From Kitasatospora herbaricolor (GTDB lineage: Bacteria; Actinomycetota; Actinomycetes; Streptomycetales; Streptomycetaceae): a stretch of 64,000 nt of DNA. The stretch covers positions 4,464,001-4,528,000 of the forward strand of contig NZ_JAUSVA010000002.1 in NCBI RefSeq assembly GCF_030813695.1, in the 5' to 3' direction. The notes below the pieces were generated by a model that searched no databases, was not told where the DNA came from, and saw only the letters and a program-made list of their open reading frames with translations. A program made the translations under genes and the position numbers. Below, piece by piece: positions 37,255 through 45,617 of this stretch (position 1 is its first letter; every line of letters begins with the position of its first letter).

Positions 37255-38145
37255 ATGACCCTCCCCACCACGCACGTCAGCTTCCCGGCCGGGGCGGTGA
37301 CCGGCGAATCACCGGTCCTCGCCGTCCGGCCGCTGGCCGACGGGCGGTACGCCGTCGTCACCGCGGCGACGCCGTTCCACCCGCTCGACCACACCTGGCC
37401 GGACCAGCCCGCCGACACCGGGACCCTCACGGTCGACGGCGTCGAGCGGCCCGTCGTGGACTGCCTGACCGGCGCCCTCGGCCCGGACGGCGGCGAGCTG
37501 CTGGCCGGCGCGGACATCCCGGTCCGGCGCGGCGACGAGCAGTGGTCCTGGCTGGTCCTGCACGTGCTCACGGACGACCCGGGCGACATCGTCGGCCGTC
37601 CGGCCTCGCTCAGCGTCGACGCGGGCCGCAGGGCCGCCCTCAGCGCCTCGCACAGCGGCTGCCACCTGCTCGCCCTGGCCCTGAACGCCGCCCTCGCCCC
37701 GCGCTGGCGCAAGGACCCGGGCCGCGCCGACGCCTTCGGCAACCCCGACTTCGACAGCCTGGCGATGGCCTCCTCGGTGATGGACACGGAGGCCAGCACC
37801 GACACCTACCGGCTCGGCAAGTCGCTCAGGAAGAAGGGCTTCACGGCCGAGGCCGCCGACGGGCTGCCCGCCCTCGCCGAGGCCCTGCCCGCCGTCACCG
37901 AGGCCGTCAACGACCTGCTCGCCGCCTGGGTCGCCGCCGACGCACCGGTGCGCGTCGAGACGCCCGGCCCCGAGCTGACCGCCCGCCGCCAGTGGCACTG
38001 CGAACTGCCGGAAGGCCCCGCGCAGATCTACTGCGGCGGCACCCACCTGCACCACCTGGGGGAGCTCGCCGAGCTCCGCACCGAACTGCGGCTCTCCGAG
38101 GACGGCAGCGAACTGACCGCCGTCACCCGGCCGAAGCGCGCCTGA
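37255..38145 (+). CDS. AlaX-like alanyl-tRNA editing-domain hydrolase
   Basis: A 296-residue protein resembling the editing half of alanyl-tRNA synthetase: an HxxxH metal motif at His133/His137 (SASHSGCHLLALALN) and CGGTH at 260-264 (IYCGGTHLHHLGEL). The N-terminal ~110 residues form a beta-barrel-like domain. Such stand-alone proteins hydrolyse Ser- or Gly-mischarged tRNA-Ala, though some members act on other metabolites. ATG at 37255. It is of interest that a complete AlaRS is present in this same window at 59943-62597. Confidence 0.75.
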   Translation: MTLPTTHVSFPAGAVTGESPVLAVRPLADGRYAVVTAATPFHPLDHTWPDQPADTGTLTVDGVERPVVDCLTGALGPDGGELLAGADIPVRRGDEQWSWLVLHVLTDDPGDIVGRPASLSVDAGRRAALSASHSGCHLLALALNAALAPRWRKDPGRADAFGNPDFDSLAMASSVMDTEASTDTYRLGKSLRKKGFTAEAADGLPALAEALPAVTEAVNDLLAAWVAADAPVRVETPGPELTARRQWHCELPEGPAQIYCGGTHLHHLGELAELRTELRLSEDGSELTAVTRPKRA

Positions 38146-38203
38146 GCCGTACGGGCAACCCCGGGCCCGGGCCCGCGCCGGTCGGGCCGGCCCGGGAACG
38201 CCT

Positions 38204-38237
38204 GCGGGCGGCCACCCCCGAGGGGGTGACCGCCCGC
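38204..38237. terminator. Bidirectional terminator between AlaX-like gene and dcd
   Basis: Arms GCGGGCGG and CCGCCCGC with continued CACCCCC/GGGGGTG pairing form a stem of ~15 bp between two convergent genes. Confidence 0.8.
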
Positions 38238-38257
38238 TGCTGCGTCCTCTGCCCGGA

Positions 38258-38833
38258 TCAGACCTGGCTGCGGTGGAAGTTCAGGTGCGAGCGCGAGGCC
38301 GTCGGGCCGCGCTGGCCCTGGTAACGCGAGCCGTACCGTGCGGAGCCGTACGGGTGCTCGGACGGCGAGGAGAGCCGGAAGAGGCACAGCTGCCCGATCT
38401 TCATGCCCGGGTAGAGCTTGATCGGCAGCGTCGCCACGTTCGACAGCTCCAGCGTGACGTGCCCGCTGAACCCGGGGTCGATGAAGCCGGCCGTGGAGTG
38501 CGTCAGCAGCCCGAGCCGGCCGAGGCTCGACTTGCCCTCCAGCCGGGAGGCGACGTCGTCCGGCAGCGAGATGACCTCGTAGGTCGACGCCAGCACGAAC
38601 TCGCCCGGGTGCAGGATGAAGGCCTCGTCACCCTCCGGCTCGACCAGCCGGGTCAGGTCCGGCTGCTCCTCGGAGGGGTCGATGTGGGGGTAGCGGTGGT
38701 TCTCGAACACCCGGAAGAAACGATCCAGCCGGACGTCGATGCTGGAGGGCTGGACCATCGAAGGGTCGAAGGGGTCGATGACGACCCGACCCTTGTCGAT
38801 CTCGGTTCGAATGTCCTTGTCAGAGAGCAGCAC
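38258..38833 (-). CDS. dcd: dCTP deaminase
   Basis: A 191-residue enzyme converting dCTP to dUTP. Family landmarks are VQPSSIDVRLDRFFRVFENH, FVLASTYEVISLPDDVASRL, EGKSSLGRLGLLTHSTAGFI (with the catalytic Glu/Ser-Arg region) and LPIKLYPGMKIGQLCLFRLS. Length is normal. It is single, transcribed toward the AlaX-like gene. Confidence 0.95.
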   Translation of the reverse strand: MLLSDKDIRTEIDKGRVVIDPFDPSMVQPSSIDVRLDRFFRVFENHRYPHIDPSEEQPDLTRLVEPEGDEAFILHPGEFVLASTYEVISLPDDVASRLEGKSSLGRLGLLTHSTAGFIDPGFSGHVTLELSNVATLPIKLYPGMKIGQLCLFRLSSPSEHPYGSARYGSRYQGQRGPTASRSHLNFHRSQV

Positions 38834-38904
38834 GCTTCGAGGTTACGTGCACGGGCGGGCCCCGGACGAATCCGCCCGGGGCCCGGCACCGCCCTCACCC
38901 GGCC

Positions 38905-39126
38905 TCAGGCCAGGAACTCCGCGGCCTCCAGCCGCAGCGCCCGCTCCAGTTGCGGCTCCGACAGCTCCCGCACATCGGCGAGCACCGAGCTGCGCATCCG
39001 TCCGCACTGCGGACACCGGATCAGTCTCCCCGGCCCCAGCCGCGCCGGGCCGAGATTCTGCATCGGGAACGTGGTGGTGCTGAACAGGTGCCCCTCGGCA
39101 CAACGAACGACGGCGCGCTGCTCCAT
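38905..39126 (-). CDS. Small zinc-ribbon-like protein
   Basis: A 73-residue protein with a possible zinc knuckle made of CAEGH near the N-terminus and CPQCG in the middle (RLIRCPQCGRMRSS), then a short helix (LSEPQLERALRLEAAE). Start ATG 39126 follows a GGGG element; ATG at 39141 is also possible. Function unknown. It lies between dcd and tRNA-Gly. Confidence 0.6.
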   Translation of the reverse strand: MEQRAVVRCAEGHLFSTTTFPMQNLGPARLGPGRLIRCPQCGRMRSSVLADVRELSEPQLERALRLEAAEFLA

Positions 39127-39475
39127 CGGTCCCCTTCCCATTCTTCCCCCGTACTCATGGCGCCCCGACGGGATTCGCATCGCGGGACAGCGACACATTA
39201 GGGGATCTTCCGGACATTCCGCACAGCGGCTCGCCGCCCCCGGGAAGGCACCGCCGGGACTCTCCACGCGACCAGAACAGTACGCCTCCGCGCCCCTCCC
39301 GGGGGCACTCCGACGCGACTCCCACCCCACTCCGCCACACCCACATCGCGCGCGCCGTCCGGCCGGCGGCCGGGCCCCTCGGGCGAGCGCGGCACGAACG
39401 CGAAGGGCGCTACGAGCACCCGCGACGATGGGGTAGAGTGATCGTGGATCGAGCGGTCTCGTGACGGCTCATCAG
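39127..39475 (+). promoter_or_regulatory. Upstream region of tRNA-Gly
   Basis: A 349-base interval with no coding pattern. GGTAGAGTGATC at about 39430-39442 is a plausible minus-10 region for the tRNA; a clear minus-35 was not found. Confidence 0.4.
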
Positions 39476-39546
39476 GCGGGCGTAGTTTAATGGTAGAACA
39501 TGAGCTTCCCAAGCTTATAGCGCGAGTTCGATTCTCGTCGCCCGCT
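39476..39546 (+). tRNA. tRNA-Gly, anticodon CCC
   Basis: A 71-nt cloverleaf: acceptor arms GCGGGCG and CGCCCGC pair perfectly with discriminator T; D arm with AATGGTAGA; anticodon stem TGAGC/GCTTA around loop TTCCCAA giving anticodon CCC; T loop TTCGATT. CCA is not encoded. tRNA genes of this type are common integration sites for actinomycete elements, and accessory DNA begins immediately downstream. Confidence 0.95.
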
Positions 39547-39554
39547 CAGCGATG

Positions 39555-39585
39555 AAGCCCCAGGTCAATGGCCTGGGGCTTTCTT
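39555..39585 (+). terminator. Terminator of tRNA-Gly
   Basis: AAGCCCCAGG, 7-base loop, CCTGGGGCTT followed by TTCTTG: a classical rho-independent terminator eight bases after the tRNA. Confidence 0.88.
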
Positions 39586-39609
39586 GTTGTCTAGGCCAAC
39601 GTTGGGCCG

Positions 39610-39631
39610 TCGTGCCAGATTCGTGCCAGAT
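39610..39631. repeat. Tandem 11-bp direct repeat, possible integrase arm sites
   Basis: TCGTGCCAGAT occurs twice head-to-tail without a mismatch, 64 bases past the 3' end of tRNA-Gly. Short directly repeated arm-type sites next to a tRNA are what a tyrosine-integrase attachment region would show. A second copy of the tRNA 3' end was not found within the window, so the outer limit of the element is undefined. Confidence 0.45.
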
Positions 39632-40197
39632 AGCTGTTGACCCGGCGTTAGTTGCGAGGGATTTCGGCTGCGGAGTGCGGCTTTCGGGGTGGCGGGCGAC
39701 GCTCGTCTCAAATCACGAGATCGGCCTTCTGTGATCTGCGCCATGATGTCGATGGGGTTGCTTGGATGATCCATCCGGTGGGCGACTGGTCGCCGGCCAT
39801 GGCCAACAGCCCGCCCACTTGTGGATGTTCCACGACTCATGGCTCCGGTGGGGCCGCCCGGGAGCCCAGCGTTAGCTGGAGGTGTCGAGGGCTTCTGCAG
39901 GGCAGTCCTTGCCTCTGAGCGCACCGACCATGGTGAGGGCGCTCCCGATGGCCACGGTGGCATCCCCGAGGACGGCTGACGGACTGCCCAGGCGACCTGC
40001 TCAGCCAATGGCGCTCGAACGACTCGCCCTGCATGGCGCCGCATTGAGCGCGTGGCCAGCCCATCTCCGCCATGACCATGCATGCACACCATGCGCATGC
40101 CAATAGACTAACCCCGAGTGAATATGCAACTCCTTTGAGCGATAGGCGCAGCTCACTGGGCATGTGAATCACTACGGCTAGTGATCATGCAAGTCGC

Positions 40198-40213
40198 CAG
40201 TGTGATCACACTG
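40198..40213. promoter_or_regulatory. 16-bp palindrome upstream of the toxin gene
   Basis: CAGTGTGATCACACTG is a perfect palindrome lying 75 bases before the toxin start; a related GTGATCA occurs at about 40181. A likely binding site for the HTH domain of the downstream antitoxin. Confidence 0.55.
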
Positions 40214-40245
40214 CTATCGTGAGATCTGTCACGGCTGGGTGAATC

Positions 40246-40262
40246 TTTACCGATTCGGTAAA
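40246..40262. promoter_or_regulatory. TTTACCG dyad upstream of the toxin gene
   Basis: TTTACCG-ATT-CGGTAAA, perfect 7-bp arms, ends 25 bases upstream of the toxin start. Position fits an autoregulatory operator covering the promoter. Confidence 0.6.
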
Positions 40263-40287
40263 CGTATGTCGGGGGAGGTGGGTAGAC

Positions 40288-40617
40288 TTGGACGTATGGT
40301 ACGAGGATCGAAAGATGGAGAAGGCCTGCGCGTCTGAGCGGGACATGCGGCGCCAGTACGGGGCGCTTCTCGCTCGGAAGATCGGTCAGCGGCTGGCGGC
40401 CCTCGAGGCCGCCGAGAATCTTGAAGACCTTCGACCCCCGGCAGTGGGTAAATGCCACGAGCTGACCGGGGACTATGCGGGATGTCTGGCCTTGAATCTG
40501 GATGCCAACTGGAGGCTGATCTTCCGCCCTGAGCGTTGGAGTGACAACGGCCAGGGTGGGCTCGACTGGTCGGCTGTGGACTCGGTCGTCGTACTGTCCA
40601 TTGTCGACTATCACTAG
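40288..40617 (+). CDS. higB: HigB/RelE-family toxin
   Basis: A 109-residue protein of the RelE/HigB mRNA-interferase fold: LLARKIGQRLAALEAAENLE followed by LTGDYAGCLALNLDANWRLI and FRPE near the C-terminus. HigB toxins cut mRNA in the ribosome. A TTG start at 40288 is used; ATG at 40315 would give a shorter form. The antitoxin-like gene follows 35 bases later, the toxin-first order typical of HigBA. Palindromes upstream support autoregulation. Base composition is AT-richer than core genes, suggesting transfer. Confidence 0.8.
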   Translation: MDVWYEDRKMEKACASERDMRRQYGALLARKIGQRLAALEAAENLEDLRPPAVGKCHELTGDYAGCLALNLDANWRLIFRPERWSDNGQGGLDWSAVDSVVVLSIVDYH

Positions 40618-40652
40618 TAATCGGGATGAGACCACGTGGGGGTAGGGCGGCG

Positions 40653-41753
40653 ATGATCAACTCGAACGCTGTGCGTGAACTGTATCCAGCTAGTGAACCC
40701 GACTATGCAATTCCTCCTGGCGAAACTCTCCTTGAGTTCCTTGAAGAATCGGGAATGACGCAGCGGGAGCTTGCCATCAGGGCAGACCTAAGCCCTAAGC
40801 ACGTAAATCAGCTTATCAAGGGGACGGTATCCCTTTCTCCAGAGACTGCAGAGAAGCTTGAGCGAGTAACGGGGATTAGGGCTCGCTTCTGGAATCGTCT
40901 CGAGGCTGACTATCAGTCCACCCGTGAGAGGCTCAGGCTCACGCGCGATCCCGTCATCTTCGAGGCATGGATGAAGGATGTTCCCTGGCGAGAACTCCTT
41001 AAGCGCGGGGAGCTTCCAGACGCCCCAAGCGATAAGGCTTCGCGATGGGAGCAACTCCTTGCGTTCTTTGGCGTCGCAACCCTCGATGCATGGGTGGATC
41101 TATACGAGCGTCCGGCAGTAGCTTTTCGCCAGGCCAAGTCATTCGAGGCAAGTGCTGGCGCTGTAGCCACCTGGCTTCGACTGGGTGAAGTTGCCGCCCA
41201 GTCGATCCGATGTGCCCCCTATAGCAAAGATAAGTTGCGTGCCAGTATTCCTGAGCTGCGTCGCTTGACCGTTCTTCCTCCGGATAAATTCGAGCCGGAA
41301 ATGGTAAGGATTGCTGCGGAGTGTGGCGTGGCGGTGGTATTCGTCAAAGAAATTCCAGGAAGCCGTGCCTCTGGCGCAACTCGTTGGCTCTCGCCGGGCA
41401 AGGTAGCAGTGCAGCTTAGCTTGCGGTACAAGACTGACGATCAGCTCTGGTTCACATTCTTCCATGAATTGGGGCATGTCCTCTTGCATGGCAAGCAAGA
41501 CATCAGGATCGAGGGGCCGGAGAACCCCTCTGACCCGCAAGAGGATGAAGCCAATGCGTTCGCCAGGGATACTCTAATTCCCTCGATCTACTCTCCTGGG
41601 CTTGAACGTATTCGCTCATTGAGTGACGTCAGGTCGTTTGCCCAAAAGATCGGTGTAGCGCCCGGCATTGTTGTGGGTCGCCTTCACCATGAGAAGCTTC
41701 GGCCATATAATTGGGGAAATGGACTAAAGAGGCGGTTTGAGCTAGTTGAATAG
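40653..41753 (+). CDS. HigA-like XRE antitoxin fused to an ImmA/IrrE metallopeptidase domain
   Basis: A 366-residue two-domain protein. Residues ~20-90 are a HigA-type helix-turn-helix (PPGETLLEFLEESGMTQREL, DLSPKHVNQLIKGTVSLSPE, TGIRARFWNRLEADYQ). The C-terminal half has the zinc-peptidase motif HELGH (LWFTFFHELGHVLLHG) followed by DEANAFARDTLIP, the ImmA/IrrE pattern. The fused form may allow the antitoxin to be removed by proteolysis. ATG at 40653 opens at the conserved domain. Codon use is visibly less GC-biased than that of neighbours. Confidence 0.85.
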   Translation: MINSNAVRELYPASEPDYAIPPGETLLEFLEESGMTQRELAIRADLSPKHVNQLIKGTVSLSPETAEKLERVTGIRARFWNRLEADYQSTRERLRLTRDPVIFEAWMKDVPWRELLKRGELPDAPSDKASRWEQLLAFFGVATLDAWVDLYERPAVAFRQAKSFEASAGAVATWLRLGEVAAQSIRCAPYSKDKLRASIPELRRLTVLPPDKFEPEMVRIAAECGVAVVFVKEIPGSRASGATRWLSPGKVAVQLSLRYKTDDQLWFTFFHELGHVLLHGKQDIRIEGPENPSDPQEDEANAFARDTLIPSIYSPGLERIRSLSDVRSFAQKIGVAPGIVVGRLHHEKLRPYNWGNGLKRRFELVE

Positions 41754-41930
41754 GCGGGCCTGGCCGGCAACCCCTGCGCCTCGATGAATTATTGAAAATA
41801 CCCCCTAATTTGGGGTTTGATTTCAAGAAGCTGCGGCGGCGCGGAATGGTTGGATAGTGCCAGCGTGCTTGGTGGGCCCGTCGCTGGAGCCCCGGTCGGC
41901 AATTCAGCCAGGGCTCCACGCCGCCAGGAA

Positions 41931-43096
41931 TTACGCCTGGTGAGGCACCTTCGGAGTACTGGTGCTGTCCGTCGAAGGGGAACGGCGGCGAGTGCGGATG
42001 TCGACGACGGCGGCGCTGATGCCGTTGGAGATTTTGGTCTGCTGCTCGGCGGTGGCGTGCTGGTAGATCAGCGCGGCGCGGACGGAGGAGTGGCCCATGT
42101 GGGCCATGAGGTCCTTGAGGCTGGCGCCGGTACCGGCGGCGAGGACGTTGTCGGTGTGGCGGAGGTCGTAAAAGCGGAAGCCGTCCATGCCGAGCTTCAT
42201 GCGGGCCTTGCGCCACTTGCGGCCGAAGGTCGAGCGGCGGAACGGGGCGCCGCGCTCGCCGATGAACAGCAGGCCGTCGTCCTCCTTCGCGGCGTACCAG
42301 CGCAGGTGCAGCTCGAAGTCCGGGACGATCTCGGGCGGGATGCCGACCGGTCGCTTGCCGGCCTTGGACTTCGGGTCGCCCAAGACACGCTTTCCGGTGG
42401 TCAGTTCGGGGGCCGCGCGTCGGATCCACACGACCCGCTTGACCAGGTCGACGTCGGATCGCCGGACCTCGGCCAGTTCCTCGGGGCGGAGGGCCATGAA
42501 GGAGCCCATGAACACCATGAGTTGCCAGCGCGGGCCCATGAGGTCGGCGAGCTGGAGGACCTGCTCGACCGTGGCGACGGGACGCTCCTCGGCTTCCTCC
42601 TTGCCACCGCCCCTGATGCGGCAGGGGTTACGGCGGATGAGTTCGTCGTCGACGGCGGTCTCCAGGACGGCCTTCAGGAGGCGGTAGGCCTTGGCGGCGG
42701 TGGTCTTCTTGCCGTCCTTGACCAGCGCGGCGCGCCAGGCCCGGACCTGGGGAGCAGTGATCTCCTTCAGCTCGGACTCGCCGAACGTCGGTTCCAGGTG
42801 CAGGCGGAGGAGGCGGCGGTACAGCTCGTCGGTGAGGGGTGCGAGGTCGCGTTCGTCGATCCAGGCGGTGGCGTAGAGGAGGAAGTTGACGGCTCCCGCG
42901 TTGGGGTCGCGCCATTCCTCGCGGCGTATGTCGGTCTCGGTCTCGACGAGCCAGGCTTCGGCGTCGCCCTTGGTCGCGAAGGTCTCCTCGGCGTTGCGCA
43001 GGAGGCCGTCGGGGCCGGGTAGCGGGCCTGGAAGCGGCCGGAGGGAAGCTTGCGAACCGAGCCCCAGCGGCGCCGTCGGCCGGAGTTGTTCGCCAT
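41931..43096 (-). pseudogene. int: Tyrosine-recombinase integrase, frameshifted
   Basis: Read continuously, this would be a ~388-residue phage/AICE-type integrase: N-terminal MANNSGRRRRWGSVRKLPSG, a core-binding domain, and a catalytic domain with ALRPEELAEVR (first Arg), DLRHTDNVLAAG (HxxR region), and HMGHSSVRAALIYQH with the Tyr nucleophile. At about 43011-43019 one G is missing on the coding strand: the N-terminal frame reads RYPAPT and the downstream frame resumes as DGLLRNAEETFATKG, open to the stop at 41931 with no other interruption. The start overlaps the excisionase stop (TGATG). The gene is inactive unless recoded, or this is a sequencing error. Confidence 0.85.
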
Positions 43097-43341
43097 CAGG
43101 CCGCCCGCCCGAAGCGGCGGCGGCCGGAGTGGACCGGGGCGACGGTGTTGGCCTCGATGTAGGCGGCGAGCACGCTCTCGGAGATGCGGACGTGGCTGCC
43201 GATCTTGACGAAGGCGATGCGCCGCTCGGAGATGAGGCGACGGGGGAAGCGCTCGCTGGTGCCCAGGCGTTCGGCTACCTGGCCGACGGTCAGGTACTGC
43301 TCGGAGGTGTTGGTCGAGCGGCGGTTGCTGTTCTCGGGCAT
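43096..43341 (-). CDS. xis: Excisionase / HTH DNA-binding protein
   Basis: An 81-residue protein with an excisionase-type helix-turn-helix (YLTVGQVAERLGTSERFPRR followed by LISERRIAFVKIGSHVRISE), the usual partner of AICE integrases in excision. GGGAGAG lies seven bases before ATG 43341. Its stop overlaps the integrase start, as is common for xis-int pairs. Upstream sits one copy of the duplicated control block at 43367-43447. Confidence 0.85.
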   Translation of the reverse strand: MPENSNRRSTNTSEQYLTVGQVAERLGTSERFPRRLISERRIAFVKIGSHVRISESVLAAYIEANTVAPVHSGRRRFGRAA

Positions 43342-43366
43342 GGGTTCTCTCCCCGCGGCGCGTGGC

Positions 43367-43447
43367 TGTGACGGGCCGTCGCCGCGGTTGATCGCTGTGG
43401 TAGGTGGTCGGTCTTGGATGGACGCTGCGGTTCCGGTGCGCCAACAC
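43367..43447. repeat. Control block, copy 1 of an inverted ~80-bp repeat
   Basis: Three blocks shared with 44405-44485 in opposite orientation: TGTGACGG (43367-43374), a 28-base perfect match (43385-43412, centred on TGATCGCTGTGGTAGGTGG) and CGGTGCGCCAACAC (43434-43447). Spacings are the same to within a few bases. It lies upstream of xis-int. Confidence 0.8.
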
Positions 43448-43500
43448 TGGAACGAGCGGGGGTGGTAGGCCCAGGAGGTGGCCGGGCTGGGGGTCCTGGG

Positions 43501-44049
43501 TCAGTCGCGGGTGATCGCGGCCTTCAGGTTGTCGAGGAGCTGGACGAGTTCAGCCCTGGTGAACTGGTTGAACGGGCCGGCCTCGGCTGCCTCTTCGGCA
43601 GTCGCGAGCGGCGGAAGGTGTCGGGTGCGTCTGCCCTCTGGTCGCGCGCGCAGGGCGTGGGTGAGCGGGCCGTCGTCGCCGGCCTGGTTGGCCTCGTCGA
43701 CGGGGAAGGGCAGAAGGGGGCTGATGCCGTCGGCCCAGTCCCAGGCCGCCTCGGTGGTGACCGGGCCGGCGCCGGTGACGTTGGTCCGGCTCGCGTCGGC
43801 GACGGGCGGCAGGAGGAGCGTGGTCGGGGAGACCCCGAGCGCGACGGCGATGGCAGCGAGGTCGTCGACGTCCACGCGCCGTTCGCCGCGCTCGATCTTG
43901 CTGAGCGCGGTCGTGGGCGTGGGGCGGCCCAGGTCGGTGAGGATCTCGGCGAGTCGGCGCTGGCTCATGCCGAGCTCGGTCCGCAGCCGCTCGATGTTCT
44001 TCGCGGTCTGCAGTCCGGTCGGGCCGATCTCGACGGGTCGTGTTGCCAT
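43501..44049 (-). CDS. XRE-family repressor of the element
   Basis: A 182-residue regulator. The helix-turn-helix NIERLRTELGMSQRRLAEIL, with LSKIERGERRVDVDDLAAIA, occupies residues ~15-80; the C-terminal half is acidic and Ala-rich with no recognised domain. It lies between the two copies of the inverted control block, one facing xis-int and the other the replication operon, and is the obvious candidate to bind both. ATG at 44049. Confidence 0.8.
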   Translation of the reverse strand: MATRPVEIGPTGLQTAKNIERLRTELGMSQRRLAEILTDLGRPTPTTALSKIERGERRVDVDDLAAIAVALGVSPTTLLLPPVADASRTNVTGAGPVTTEAAWDWADGISPLLPFPVDEANQAGDDGPLTHALRARPEGRRTRHLPPLATAEEAAEAGPFNQFTRAELVQLLDNLKAAITRD

Positions 44050-44404
44050 GACGGGATATAAGCATGGATCTCCGGCCGCACCAAGTAGTCCGAGAATGCC
44101 GTGCGGATCGTGCTGTGCCGTCCGCGCACGTGTCGGTTTGTCCACTGCTTTATGGTCCTTGACATGCTGTTTGGTGCGGCCGGACTTTGCTGGTAGTCCT
44201 TGGGTGCGCGACTCGTCGGGAGGGCGGAGCCCATGCCGCCTTGCCACGTGGCGCTCCAAGATGGAACGTCGCTGGCGGCGCGGACGTCGCCTCCGCCGAG
44301 GCGGCGAGATCGGCAGAGAGCCGGTCGACCGGAGACGCAGGAGGGGATGAACGGGGCGGCGCGGAGAGGACCACGCGACCGCCCGAAAACGGGAGCGGCC
44401 CCCG

Positions 44405-44485
44405 GTGTTGGCGCACCGAGGGCCGAAGGAACTCCCTGAACCGACCACCTACCACAGCGATCAACCGAGGCACTGGACCGTCACA
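44405..44485. repeat. Control block, copy 2 of an inverted ~80-bp repeat
   Basis: Inverted copy of 43367-43447, with matching blocks at 44405-44418, 44440-44467 (28 of 28 bases) and 44478-44485. It ends 26 bases before the small ORF that precedes the replication gene. The region 44050-44404 holds no recognised gene. Confidence 0.8.
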
Positions 44486-44511
44486 GTCACGGGTGCCTCG
44501 GGGAGGAAGCC

Positions 44512-44586
44512 ATGCCCAAGAGTACGACCCTGGCGGCTCGCACCACACCCGCCTGCGGCAGCCTGCCCCCGAAGGCGGGGCGGTAG
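44512..44586 (+). CDS. Possible 24-residue leader peptide upstream of rep
   Basis: ATG at 44512 with GGGAGGAAG just upstream encodes MPKSTTLAARTTPACG followed by SLPPKAGR and TAG. It ends two bases before the GTG of the replication gene. It could be a real small protein, a translational-coupling leader, or a chance ORF. Confidence 0.4.
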   Translation: MPKSTTLAARTTPACGSLPPKAGR

Positions 44587-44588
44587 CC

Positions 44589-45617
44589 GTGGCGCGCATC
44601 CGCACCATCAAGCCCGAGATCACCCAGTCGCTCAGCCTCGCCGAGGTGTCGCTGACTGCCGAGCGGACCTTCGTCTGCCTGCTCACCCAGGTCGACGACG
44701 AGGGCCGCCACATCGACCACGCCGCGATCATCAACGGCGTCCTGTGGGCACTGCGGCCCGAGCACACCCCGGTCCACTGCGCGGACGACCTCCAGCAGCT
44801 CGCTGCCGTCGGCCTGCTCTGCCGGTACACCGGCTGCGACGGCCGCCAGTACCTGCACGTCGCCAAGTGGCACGAGCACCAGAAGATCTCCCACCCGAGC
44901 GCCTCCCGGCTGCCCTCGTGCCCGGTGCACGAGCATGGGCGGCGGTGCGGCAAATGCAAGGGGGAGCGGTGCATCCGCCCGGCTCCGGAGGACCTCGGGA
45001 GGGTTCCGGAGGCCGTCCCCGACCCGGTTTCGGTACCGGTCGGCGAGGGCGCGCTTCCCGAGGCCGCTCCGCATCACCTCAGCGCGCCCGAGTCAGGCCA
45101 CCAGCCAGCGGACGCCGGTGAAACAGCAGGTCAGGGCACATCTCCGGAATCGCCCCGGAGGGCTCAGGAGGACCTCGTGCCTGGATCTAGGATCTTGGAT
45201 CCTGGATCTACCCCTAAAGGGGGCGGCTCCGCCGCGCCCACCCCGGCACCCTCTCGCATCCCTCACCAGGACGAGCCGCACCACGTCGCGGCGCAGGCAA
45301 CCGAGCACGGCGTGACTGCCCACGACCTGCTCGCCGAGTACGTGCGGGGCTGCCGCAAGCGCCCGCCCGCCAAGGTGCTCGGGCACCTCGCCAAGGTCAT
45401 CTCCAGCCTGCTAGCCGAGAACTTCACCGAAGACGAGATCCGGGCCGGCCTGGCGCGGTACCAGGCCAGGCCGCTGAGCCCCAGCCTGCTCCCGGACATG
45501 GTCCACGAAGCCATCAACGCCCAGCCCGCAGCGGCTCGGCAGAGCGCCGCCCGTGCAGAGCACCAGCCGTTCACCAACCCCGGGGACGCCCTGGCCTACT
45601 ACGGGGGCGAGCTGTGA
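44589..45617 (+). CDS. Phage/AICE-type replication initiator-like protein
   Basis: A 342-residue protein beginning with the sequence typical of actinophage replication/HTH proteins: VARIRTIKPEITQSLSLAEV and LTAERTFVCLLTQVDDEGRH, a winged-helix-like region to about residue 110. Cys/His residues follow (CPVHEHGRRCGKCKGERC), then a Pro-rich linker and a helical C-terminal region. Its role is probably origin binding and loading of the downstream ATPase. GTG 44589 is used; its stop overlaps the start of the next gene (GTGA). Confidence 0.7.
   Translation: MARIRTIKPEITQSLSLAEVSLTAERTFVCLLTQVDDEGRHIDHAAIINGVLWALRPEHTPVHCADDLQQLAAVGLLCRYTGCDGRQYLHVAKWHEHQKISHPSASRLPSCPVHEHGRRCGKCKGERCIRPAPEDLGRVPEAVPDPVSVPVGEGALPEAAPHHLSAPESGHQPADAGETAGQGTSPESPRRAQEDLVPGSRILDPGSTPKGGGSAAPTPAPSRIPHQDEPHHVAAQATEHGVTAHDLLAEYVRGCRKRPPAKVLGHLAKVISSLLAENFTEDEIRAGLARYQARPLSPSLLPDMVHEAINAQPAAARQSAARAEHQPFTNPGDALAYYGGEL

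Larger units (their letters stand above)
39632..40287. other. Gene-free left flank of the element with operator-like palindromes
   Basis: About 650 bases, clearly less GC-rich than the chromosome. No frame looks coding. Near the toxin gene it contains two dyads listed separately (40198-40213 and 40246-40262). Confidence 0.5.

Noticed and set aside
41754..41930. Possible attR between antitoxin and integrase
   Set aside because: No match to the tRNA-Gly 3' end; only small hairpins (for example TGGAGCCC/GGGCTCCA) that fit terminators.
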